From Streptomyces sp. NBC_00878 (GTDB lineage: Bacteria; Actinomycetota; Actinomycetes; Streptomycetales; Streptomycetaceae), in the NCBI RefSeq assembly GCF_026341515.1, contig NZ_JAPEOK010000001.1:5084001-5148000 (forward strand): a stretch of DNA of 64,000 nucleotides, read 5' to 3'. This document shows, one piece after another, positions 24,651-32,800 of this stretch. Positions within the stretch are counted from its first letter, which is position 1. The number at the start of each line of letters is the position of its first letter. The notes beneath the pieces are model-generated. The model worked only from the letters and a program-made list of their open reading frames with translations, was not told the DNA's origin and searched no databases. The translations under genes were made by a program, and so were the position numbers.

Positions 24651-24900
24651 CGTGAGTTTTCTCCTTGCAGTTCTTCTCGATCAGCATCATTTCGGTGGCG
24701 CTCATGTCGGACCCGCCGGTATAGGTCCAACCCCCGCCGGAGGCGGCCCGCACCGTGATGCCACGGTCGGCCAGACACGCCCGCCACGCCTTCGCGCCGT
24801 CGTCGCCGTCGTCTCCGTCACGGCCGCTGCCGGACCCGCAGGCACCGAGGCTGACCGCGCAGGCCAGCGCGACCAGCGCGGCGCCGCTACTTCTTGCCAC
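24634..24900 (-). CDS. Small lipoprotein, half-length relative of the two upstream lipoproteins
   Basis: 88 aa from GTG 24900, chosen because the hydrophobic signal and lipobox S-L-G-A-C begin just after it; an earlier ATG would start inside the previous gene. The mature part has an Asp/Gly-rich linker, W-R-A-C-L-A-D-R-G-I-T-V-R, then G-G-W-T-Y-T-G and a final N-C. This aligns by eye with the C-terminal half of the two upstream lipoproteins. The gene overlaps its neighbours on both sides (14 and 17 bp), so it is firmly part of the operon. Confidence 0.7.
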   Translation of the reverse strand: MARSSGAALVALACAVSLGACGSGSGRDGDDGDDGAKAWRACLADRGITVRAASGGGWTYTGGSDMSATEMMLIEKNCKEKTHGDNDG

Positions 24901-25540
24901 CGAAGGCCGCCAGCTCGCAGTCGCGTACGATCTTGGGCTGCTGGTCGTCGGGGACACCTGAGCCCGAATCGTCGTCGTAGGTCCAGGTGAGCCCGTTTCT
25001 GCCGGCGCTGTTGTCCTCGGTGAGATGCACCCGCATCCCGTGATCCCGAAGACACTTCACGTTGGCAACCCAGTCGTCCCGGTAGTGCGGGTTCCGCTCC
25101 GGATCCAGTTCCGGTGCCCCGAGCGGCAGTTTGTTCCTGCACGCCTTCGCCGCCGACTGCGGTATCGGATCGGCCACGCCCGGCCGCCAGCCGGGCTTCT
25201 TGGGTCCCTCCCGTTCGACGGGCTTGGTGTAGTGGGCACCGTGCTTGACCAGGCACGCGTTCCACGCGTAAATCAGCACCTGACGCTCCTGGTCGGTCAT
25301 GTCCAGCCGCATCTGAGGGCGGCCCGAGGACGTCTCGGCCTCATCCGAACCGCCGCCACCCTTCGACGCCGACGCCGACGCGGAAGGAGCCCCGGAACTC
25401 GGCAGCGAGGCCACCTCCTTCGTGCCGGATGCCGTCTCGTCTCCACCACTGCCGCCGCACGCGGTGAGTACCAGCAGACAGACCACTGGCGCGGCCCGGG
25501 CGGCAGAGACTCCCCAGGAGATGGTGCGATGTGCTGACAT
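24887..25540 (-). CDS. Lipoprotein, paralogue of the next gene upstream
   Basis: 217 aa from ATG 25540 with GAGGA upstream. The lipobox is L-V-L-T-A-C, followed by a Gly/Ser-rich linker. The mature domain has R-P-Q-M-R-L-D, then A-W-N-A-C-L-V-K-H-G, then D-P-I-P-Q-S-A-A-K-A-C, L-P-L-G-A-P-E-L-D-P-E-R-N-P-H-Y-R-D-D, K-C-L-R-D-H-G-M-R-V-H-L, and D-C-E-L-A-A-F: four mature cysteines that could form two disulphides. It is clearly paralogous to the 25816-26511 product. No known domain comes to mind; its genetic link to the wall-bound ABC exporter suggests a substrate-capture or signalling role. Confidence 0.8.
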   Translation of the reverse strand: MSAHRTISWGVSAARAAPVVCLLVLTACGGSGGDETASGTKEVASLPSSGAPSASASASKGGGGSDEAETSSGRPQMRLDMTDQERQVLIYAWNACLVKHGAHYTKPVEREGPKKPGWRPGVADPIPQSAAKACRNKLPLGAPELDPERNPHYRDDWVANVKCLRDHGMRVHLTEDNSAGRNGLTWTYDDDSGSGVPDDQQPKIVRDCELAAFGGKK

Positions 25541-25815
25541 ATCGGGTCCTCGAATCGTCGATGGTCGCTGATCGGCCGACCGCCGGGCATGGCTTTCCAC
25601 GCGACGACGTACGTGACGGCGTATGGGTGGCCTATGCAGTGGCGTACGTGACTGCCTGCGCGATGGCCTGGTTACGGAGGTGCCGGTGAGGTCAGTGGCC
25701 GACGGCGGCGCCGGGCGAGGCCATGTCGGGGGAGGCCGTGTCGGGTGCTACCACCGGACCAGCGCCCGGATCACCCGGTGACTTGATCGCCGCGGCACCG
25801 CCCGTGCCCGCGCTG

Positions 25816-26511
25816 TCATTTCCCCTTGAACGCTTCCAGCTCACACGCCTTGGCGATCTGCTCGTCGCCGTCGCCCACCGTCTTCTCCGAGCCGTCGTAG
25901 TTCCAACTGAGGCCATTGGCGTGCACGCTGGTGTCGGCCACGAGGCGCACGTGCATGCCGCGCTTTTTCATGCACCGCAGCTGGGCGAGCATGTCGTCCC
26001 GGTACTTCGGATTCCTGGAGGGGTCCAGTTCGGGCGGCCCGAGCGGCAGCCTGCCCGTGCACGCGTTCTTCGCCGACTGGGGCACCGGATCTTCCACGCT
26101 TCGCAGAGGCCCCTTGGGGCCTGTCTTCGACCAGTTCTCCAGGGTCGCCTTCGACCACCGGGCCCCGTGCCGCGCCAGGCACTCGTTCCAGGCGTTGATG
26201 AGCGCCTTCCGCCTGGCCGGGGTGTCGTCGAGACGCATCTGGGGGCGATTCGCCCGATCCGCGTCGGCGTTCCTGCCGCCGGCGTTCGTGGCGCTCTCGC
26301 CACCTGCGTCCGTACCGCTCGTGCCGCCTGTGGCGGGGGCCGAAGCGTTGTGCGTCGGGATCGAGGCGACCTGCGGCTTCGCCGCATCGCCACCGCCGCA
26401 CGCGGTGAGCGTGAGGAGGGCGGCGGCCGCCAAGGCGGCCAATGCCGCTCCACGTACCCCACGCACCCCACGTACAGCCGGACCTGACGTCCGGCGTGTG
26501 GAAGAAGTCAT
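25816..26511 (-). CDS. Lipoprotein, first gene of the ABC-export operon
   Basis: 231 aa from ATG 26511. The N-terminus is basic, then an Ala-rich hydrophobic stretch ends in lipobox L-T-L-T-A-C. After a Thr/Gly/Ala-rich linker comes the same four-Cys domain as in the next gene: R-P-Q-M-R-L-D-D, W-N-E-C-L-A-R-H-G-A-R-W, D-P-V-P-Q-S-A-K-N-A-C, P-E-L-D-P-S-R-N-P-K-Y-R-D-D, R-C-M-K-K-R-G-M-H-V-R-L, and A-C-E-L-E-A-F. It is divergent from the OmpR-type response regulator across 123 bp. The 275-bp gap to the next lipoprotein holds no gene I can support. Confidence 0.8.
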   Translation of the reverse strand: MTSSTRRTSGPAVRGVRGVRGAALAALAAAALLTLTACGGGDAAKPQVASIPTHNASAPATGGTSGTDAGGESATNAGGRNADADRANRPQMRLDDTPARRKALINAWNECLARHGARWSKATLENWSKTGPKGPLRSVEDPVPQSAKNACTGRLPLGPPELDPSRNPKYRDDMLAQLRCMKKRGMHVRLVADTSVHANGLSWNYDGSEKTVGDGDEQIAKACELEAFKGK

Positions 26512-26634
26512 GGCGCGGACACTAGGAAAGGAATGTCGGAAAACTATCGGGAAGTTGTGGGGAAGCTGCTCCTTCGGCCTCAGAGGACTCCGCGCACGGT
26601 ACGGCGAGGCTCGGGACTGCTTAGTCTCGTCGTC
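26512..26634. promoter_or_regulatory. Divergent promoter; leaderless start likely for the response regulator
   Basis: The response-regulator ATG at 26635 has no purine-rich ribosome site in front. TAGTCT at 26622-26627 is a fair -10 element whose start point would fall at or next to the ATG, so a leaderless mRNA is likely. The lipoprotein operon must also be read from this gap. No clear direct repeat for an OmpR-type dimer is visible. Confidence 0.4.
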
Positions 26635-27366
26635 ATGTGCGCACACATACTGGTGGCGGAGGACGACGTACTGCAGGCCGCCCTGGTCCGCCGTTGTCTC
26701 GAAAGCGAGAACCACCGCGTCGTGATCGTCACGGACGGCAGAGCCGCGATCGAGGCGGCCCGCCAGGATCCGCCCGACCTTCTCGTCCTCGACGTGATGA
26801 TGCCCAGGATCGACGGCCTCGACGTGTGCCGCGTACTGCGCGCCGAGTCCGATCTGCCGATGCTGATGCTGACGGCCCGTGCCGCCGAGGACGATCTGCT
26901 GCTCGGCCTCGACCTGGGCGCGGACGACTACATGACCAAGCCGTTCAGCCCTCCCGAGCTGATGGCACGCGTCCGCACGCTGCTGCGCAGGGCGGGCAGG
27001 ACGGCCACCCCGCCCGATCCGGTCCTGAGGGTCGGTGCGCTCGCGGTCGATCCGGAACGGCACGAGGTCACCGTCGACGGCCTCCTCGTCGACTGCACGC
27101 CCGGAGAGTTCCAGCTGCTCGCCCTGCTGGCCGCCGAGCCGGGAAGGGTGTTCTCCCGCCAGCAGATCATCAGCCGTCAGTACGGCATCGACGGGAGCCT
27201 CACCGCCCGCGCGGTGGACGGGCACGTGATGAACCTGCGCCGGAAGATCGAGCCTGTCCCACGCCGCCCGGTCAGGCTGATCACGGTGTACGGCGTCGGA
27301 TACAAACTCGTGAACGGCGAGGCCGCCGCGCGCAGGCAGGACAGGGACGGGTCACGTGAAGAGTGA
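26635..27366 (+). CDS. OmpR/PhoB-type response regulator
   Basis: 243 aa from ATG 26635. An in-frame ATG at 26533 would add 34 non-conserved residues. Receiver domain: A-E-D-D at residues about 8-11, phospho-acceptor Asp in L-V-L-D-V-M-M-P, L-T-A-R, and K-P-F-S-P-P-E-L. The winged-helix domain runs from about residue 135 (E-V-T-V-D-G, then L-T-P-like G-E-F-Q-L-L, and V-Y-G-V-G-Y-K). Its 3' end overlaps the kinase GTG by 11 bp. It is divergent from the lipoprotein/ABC operon, which is its obvious target. Confidence 0.93.
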   Translation: MCAHILVAEDDVLQAALVRRCLESENHRVVIVTDGRAAIEAARQDPPDLLVLDVMMPRIDGLDVCRVLRAESDLPMLMLTARAAEDDLLLGLDLGADDYMTKPFSPPELMARVRTLLRRAGRTATPPDPVLRVGALAVDPERHEVTVDGLLVDCTPGEFQLLALLAAEPGRVFSRQQIISRQYGIDGSLTARAVDGHVMNLRRKIEPVPRRPVRLITVYGVGYKLVNGEAAARRQDRDGSREE

Positions 27367-29242
27367 CGTGCCCCTGCGCAGCAGTCTTCTGCTGAAGCTG
27401 ATGGCACTGTCCATGCTGGTCACGGCATGCTCGATCATCGCCACCGCCTGGCTGACGGTCCACAGCACGGCCGTCGCCATCCGGCAGGAACAGGGGCAGG
27501 TGCTCGACGGCGAGCACAAGATCTACGACACCCTGCTCGGATACGCCGCGACCCATCACGACTGGCGCGGCGCCGGTCCTCTGGTCAAGCGCCTGGCCGA
27601 GCAGAACGGGCAGCGCATCACCCTCACCGACACCAGCCGCAGACCCCTTGTCGACTCGGCTCCCGCCGCCGAGGCCAAGGAACAACCGCTGCCCGCCGAG
27701 GCGTCCACGACCGTCGACCCGCTCGCCGTCGACAAGGTCCCGGGCACCGGCAGGACCGCGAAGGCAGCGGCGGACGTTCCCTGCACATCAGCAGAATCGG
27801 CTGAACCGGGCCTCGGGTGCAGGACCGCCAACGGCTCGCCGCCAGCGCCGGCAACCGGCTCCATCGATCCTCGCGCCGTCGGCCCGTTCCTCCTGAAACG
27901 GGACGAGCGAAGGATTCAGAACATACGGGTGGCCAAAGCCGCCAACTGCCTGCGCGAGGAAGGGTGGAACGTGGGCATCACGGAACGCCCCACCGGCCGG
28001 TCGGTCATCGAGATCCCGGCGCCCGAGATACCCCTGCCGGACATGTGCGGCGTCAAGATGGTGGACCTGCCGCTGCCGACCGAGGCAGACGCGCTCAAGC
28101 AACTCGACAAGCTGGTGGCTGCCTGCCTGACCCGTCAGGGCGCGCCCGCCGTCTCGATGAACCTCGACATGTCCTGGTCCCAGAAGACCAAGAAGGTCGG
28201 GCCCGCGAACTACCAGACGGTCTCCTCCTGCGTGGACACCGGCCGCAAGGAGCAGCTCCTGCCCTACGTGACCGTTCCCGCGCTGCTGTTCCTCGGCCGT
28301 CCCGCACAGACCACGTCGACGTTCCTCGACCTGTCGCCCACCAACCGCGCCCGGATCGCCGGCGTCACGGCCCTGGTGCTGCTGGTCACCACCCTGTTCA
28401 CCGCCGTGGCCGGCCTCAGGATGGTCAGACCGCTGCGGGCGCTGGTGACGGCCACGCGCCGGATGACGGCCGGAGATCTGTCGACCCGCGTCAGGATCGG
28501 GGCCAACGACGAGATCGGCAGCGTGGCCACGGCGTTCAACGCGATGTCCGAACAGCGCGAGCGGTCGGAGAAGTTGCGCAGGTCGATGGTGAGTGACGTC
28601 GCTCACGAGCTGCGTACGCCCCTGAGCAACATCCGCGGCTGGCTGGAAGCGGCCGAGCACGGTATCGCGGTGCCCGACCAGGCACTGCTGTCGGCCCTGG
28701 TGGGCGAGGCGGTCGTGCTCCAGCACATCATCGACGATCTGCGGGACCTGTCCGCGGCCGACGCCGGCGAGCTGCGTCTCATGAGGGAACGCGTGGACAT
28801 CGCCGACCTGCTCGACCAGGTCGCCACCGCGCACCAGGGGAACGCGAAGGAGGCGGGCCTTCGCCTGGAGACCCGGTGCGTGGACTACCCGGAGGCGGTG
28901 GCCGACCCGGTGCGGCTGCGACAGGCCATCGGCAATCTCGTGTCCAACGCGGTCCGGTACTCGCGGCCCGGCGGGCACGTCACCCTGTCGGCCCGTACCG
29001 AGGACGGGCAGGTGGTCGTCGAGGTGGCCGACACCGGGGACGGCATCGCGCCGGAGGACGTGCCCCGGCTGTTCGACCGCTTCTGGCGGGCCGAGGGATC
29101 ACGCAGCCGGCAGACCGGCGGCAGCGGACTCGGCCTGTCCATCGTCCGCAAGCTGGCCGAGGCGCACGGCGGAACGGCGACGGCCAGGAGCACCCTGGGC
29201 GTCGGCTCCGTCTTCACCCTGCGCATTCCCGTCGAACCGTGA
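27356..29242 (+). CDS. Sensor histidine kinase with a Cys-rich extracytoplasmic domain
   Basis: 628 aa from GTG 27356. TM1 is at about residues 10-35, then an unusually large outer domain (about 40-330), TM2 at about 335-358, HAMP, HisKA with V-A-H-E-L-R-T-P-L (His at about 417), and HATPase with N-L-V-S-N-A-V-R, D-T-G-D-G-I-A and G-G-S-G-L-G-L-S-I-V. The outer domain has six cysteines and two stretches of the lipoprotein module: A-A-N-C-L-R-E-E-G-W-N-V and V-A-A-C-L-T-R-Q-G-A, followed by W-S-Q-K and S-S-C-V-D. It may therefore recognise the same ligand as the lipoproteins of the divergent operon. It ends 8 bp before a small 7-bp-stem hairpin (29251-29266). Confidence 0.92.
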   Translation: MKSDVPLRSSLLLKLMALSMLVTACSIIATAWLTVHSTAVAIRQEQGQVLDGEHKIYDTLLGYAATHHDWRGAGPLVKRLAEQNGQRITLTDTSRRPLVDSAPAAEAKEQPLPAEASTTVDPLAVDKVPGTGRTAKAAADVPCTSAESAEPGLGCRTANGSPPAPATGSIDPRAVGPFLLKRDERRIQNIRVAKAANCLREEGWNVGITERPTGRSVIEIPAPEIPLPDMCGVKMVDLPLPTEADALKQLDKLVAACLTRQGAPAVSMNLDMSWSQKTKKVGPANYQTVSSCVDTGRKEQLLPYVTVPALLFLGRPAQTTSTFLDLSPTNRARIAGVTALVLLVTTLFTAVAGLRMVRPLRALVTATRRMTAGDLSTRVRIGANDEIGSVATAFNAMSEQRERSEKLRRSMVSDVAHELRTPLSNIRGWLEAAEHGIAVPDQALLSALVGEAVVLQHIIDDLRDLSAADAGELRLMRERVDIADLLDQVATAHQGNAKEAGLRLETRCVDYPEAVADPVRLRQAIGNLVSNAVRYSRPGGHVTLSARTEDGQVVVEVADTGDGIAPEDVPRLFDRFWRAEGSRSRQTGGSGLGLSIVRKLAEAHGGTATARSTLGVGSVFTLRIPVEP

Positions 29243-29516
29243 CGTGCGAACCCCCTGCCCAGGGGGCTGCGGGCCGCTCGTCGGGTGCGCTGAGCACGCC
29301 CCGTGGTCTGATACGCTTTTCCAGCGACATCGGCCCGCAAGAAAGCCTCAAACCGGCCACTGGGAACCACCAGTCCGGCGGCGGCGAGGCAGTCCGACTG
29401 TCGCAGTGAGCGTCAGCTCACGACGGGATGAAGACTTCGCGGGACGTTCTGCGACGATAAGAATCCCGTTGGGAGCACGCAATCCCGTGTGCAAGACTGT
29501 TCGCACACAACAGCTT

Positions 29517-29591
29517 GGTCCTGTGGAGCAGTTTGGAGTGCTCGCCACCCTGTCAAGGTGGAGGCCGCGGGTTCAAATCCCGTCAGGACCG
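29517..29591 (+). tRNA. tRNA-Asp (GTC)
   Basis: 75 nt with 7-bp acceptor GGTCCTG/CAGGACC, D-loop with GG, anticodon loop CTGTCAA (anticodon GTC) and T-loop TTCAAAT. CCA is not encoded. It is followed 23 nt later by tRNA-Phe and so probably co-transcribed. It is almost identical to the tRNA-Asp after hrpA, with a T/C difference in the D-loop. Confidence 0.97.
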
Positions 29592-29614
29592 CTGAGATTC
29601 CTCGCGAATCTCGC

Positions 29615-29688
29615 GGCTGGGTAGCTCAGTTGGTACGAGCGACCGCCTGAAAAGCGGTAGGTCGCCGGTTCGACCCCGGCCCCAGCCA
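29615..29688 (+). tRNA. tRNA-Phe (GAA)
   Basis: 74 nt with acceptor GGCTGGG/CCCAGCC, D-loop GG, anticodon loop CTGAAAA (GAA) and T-loop TTCGACC. CCA is not encoded. A strong terminator follows 7 nt later. Confidence 0.97.
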
Positions 29689-29695
29689 CAGCACA

Positions 29696-29719
29696 GGCCC
29701 CGATCCCCGGATCGGGGCC
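29696..29719 (+). terminator. Rho-independent-type terminator of the tRNA-Asp/Phe unit
   Basis: 11-bp stem GGCCCCGATCC/GGATCGGGGCC with a CC loop, followed by TTGTTGT. Confidence 0.9.
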
Positions 29720-29810
29720 TTGTTGTATGCCACGCACGCCCCGGCCGTACGCCGCGTCGCCCGGCGCCGTATGCCGTTTCGTTCGCCGCTTCGCATGCCA
29801 CGTTGCCCGT

Positions 29811-29850
29811 CGCGGTGTGCACCGCGGTGCACACCGCGTTGCACACCGCG
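29811..29850. promoter_or_regulatory. 28-bp perfect palindrome plus an extra half-site upstream of hrpA
   Basis: The left arm CGCGGTGTGCACCG (29811-29824) is followed directly by its exact complement (29825-29838). A third half-like copy, TGCACACCGCG, follows at 29840-29850. The block ends about 48 bp before the hrpA ATG. Candidate operator for a dimeric regulator, or a strong mRNA hairpin. Confidence 0.6.
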
Positions 29851-29898
29851 CAAAAGCGTTCGCCCCTCGTTTCTCCGAGGTGAGATCCTGGGGAGCGT

Positions 29899-32800
29899 AT
29901 GTCTACGCATCCTGCCCCCGCCCTCGGCGATCTCGCCCCCCGTCTGGCCGAGCTGTCACTGCGCGACGCGCACCGGCTCGGGCGCAGGCTCGAAGGCGCG
30001 CGCCGGATCCGCAAGCCCGAGGCCCGGGCCGCCGTCACCGCCGAGATCGAGGCGGAGGTCACCAAGGCCGCGATCCGCATGGCCGAGCGGCGCACCCGTG
30101 TGCCCGCGATCACCTACCCCGAGCAGCTCCCGGTCAGCCAGAAGAAGGACGACATCGCGGCGGCCATCCGTGATCACCAGGTCGTCATCGTCGCCGGCGA
30201 GACCGGTTCCGGTAAGACGACCCAGATCCCCAAGATCTGTATGGAACTCGGCCGTGGCGTCCGCGGCATGATCGGCCACACCCAGCCCCGCCGTATCGCC
30301 GCCCGGACCGTCGCCGAGCGCGTCGCGGACGAGCTCGACGTCCCGCTCGGCGAGGCCGTCGGCTGGAAGGTGCGCTTCACCGACCAGGTGAACCCGGACG
30401 GCACCTTCGTGAAGCTGATGACGGACGGCATCCTGCTGGCCGAGATCCAGACGGACCGCGAACTGCTCGCGTACGACACGATCATCATCGACGAGGCCCA
30501 CGAGCGGTCCCTGAACATCGACTTCCTGCTGGGCTACCTCGCCCAGCTGCTGCCCAAGCGGCCGGACCTCAAGGTCGTCATCACTTCCGCGACCATCGAT
30601 CCCGAACGCTTCTCCCGCCACTTCGGGGACGCCCCGATCGTCGAGGTCAGCGGCCGTACGTACCCCGTCGAGGTCCGCTACCGCCCGCTCCTCGAAGAGG
30701 AGGGCGACGACTCCGACCGCGACCAGATCACCGCGATCTGCGACGCCGTCGAGGAGCTCCAGGGCGAGGGCAAGGGCGACATCCTGGTCTTCCTCTCGGG
30801 CGAGCGCGAGATCCGCGACACGGCGGACGCGCTGACGAAGAAGAACTACCGCTTCACGGAGGTCCTCCCCCTCTACGCGCGCCTCTCGCACGCCGAGCAG
30901 CACCGCGCCTTCCAGCCGCACACCGGCCGCAGGATCGTTCTCGCGACCAACGTCGCCGAGACCTCCCTCACCGTCCCGGGCATCAAGTACGTGATCGACC
31001 CGGGCACGGCCCGTATCTCCAGATACAGCCACCGTACGAAGGTCCAGCGGCTCCCGATCGAGCCGGTCTCGCAGGCCAGCGCCAACCAGCGCAAGGGCCG
31101 CTGCGGCCGGACCAGCGACGGCATCTGCGTCCGCCTCTACTCCGAGGACGACTTCCTCGCCCGCCCGGAGTTCACCGACGCCGAGATCCTCCGTACGAAC
31201 CTGGCGTCCGTCATCCTCCAGATGACCGCGGCCGGTCTCGGCGACATCGAGAAGTTCCCGTTCATCGACCCGCCGGACCACCGCAACATCCGCGACGGCG
31301 TCCAACTCCTCCAGGAACTGGGCGCGTTGGACCCGGCCCAGAAGGACGTACGCAAGCGGCTCACGGACAGCGGCCGCAAGCTCGCCCAGCTGCCCGTGGA
31401 CCCGCGCCTGGCCCGGATGGTCCTGGAGGCCGACAAGAACGGCTGCGTACGCGAGGTCATGGTGATCGCGGCCGCGCTGTCCATCCAGGACCCGCGCGAG
31501 CGCCCGGCGGAAAAACAGGCGCAGGCGGACCAGCAGCACGCCCGCTTCAAGGACGAGACGTCCGACTTCCTCGCGTATCTCAACCTCTGGCGGTACGTGC
31601 GCGAGCAGCAGAAGGAGCGCGGCTCGTCGTCCTTCCGCCGCATGTGCAAGCAGGAGTACCTGAACTTCCTGCGGATCCGCGAGTGGCAGGACATCTACAC
31701 GCAGCTGCGGACCGTCGCCAAGCAGATGGGCATCCATCCGGAGGAGCCTCCGGCGGGTACTGCCGCCCCCGAGCAGCAGGTCCATCTCTCCCTGCTCGCC
31801 GGCCTGCTCTCCCACATCGGCATGAAGGACGTGAAGGAGGCAGGGGGCGAGGGCGGGAGGAACACCGGGAAGAACGAGTATCTGGGCGCGCGCAACGCCA
31901 AGTTCGCGATCTTCCCCGGCTCGGCCCTCTTCAAGAAGCCCCCGCGCTTCGTGATGTCCGCCGAGCTCGTCGAGACCTCCCGCCTCTGGGCCCGGGTCAA
32001 CGCGAAGATCGAGCCCGAGTGGGTCGAACCGCTCGCGGAACACCTGCTGAAGCGCACGTACAGCGAACCGCACTGGGAGAAGGACCAGGCCGCGGTGATG
32101 GCGTACGAGAAGGTCACGTTGTACGGCGTGCCGATCGTCGCCCAGCGGAAGGTCAACTACGGGCGGATCGATCCGGAGGCCAGCCGCGAGCTTTTCATTC
32201 GCAACGCCCTGGTCGAGGGCGACTGGCGTACGCACCACAAGTTCTTCGCGGACAACCGCAAACTCCTCACCGAGGTCGAGGAGTTGGAGCACCGCGCCCG
32301 GCGCCGCGACATTCTCGTGGACGACGAGACGCTGTTCGACTTCTACGACCAGCGGGTGCCCGAGCACGTCGTGTCGGGCGCGCACTTCGACTCCTGGTGG
32401 AAGCACAAGCGCCACGAAGAGCCAGAACTGCTCGACTTCGAGCGGTCGATGCTCATCAACGAACGGGCCGGGGATGTCAGCAAGGACGACTATCCGGACA
32501 CGTGGCGCCAGGGCCCGCTGAAGTTCCGGGTGACCTATCAATTCGAGCCAGGTGCGGACGCGGACGGCGTGACCGTCCACGTCCCGCTCCAGGTGCTGAA
32601 CCAGGTCACGGACGAGGGCTTCGACTGGCAGATCCCGGGGCTGCGGGACCAGGTCGTGACGGAGCTGATCCGTTCCCTCCCGAAGCCGATCCGGCGGAAC
32701 TACGTCCCCGCCCCCGACTTCGCGCAACGGTTCCTGGACCGGGCGGTGCCCCTCCAAGAGCCGCTGTCCACGACGATGGCGCGCGAGCTGAAGCGCATGG

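Noticed and set aside
25692..25815. Small peptide gene between the two lipoproteins (possible RiPP precursor)
   Set aside because: An ATGA-coupled reading gives only 22 basic residues and the other frame is an extension of a shadow. No leader/core pattern or modifying enzymes are seen.
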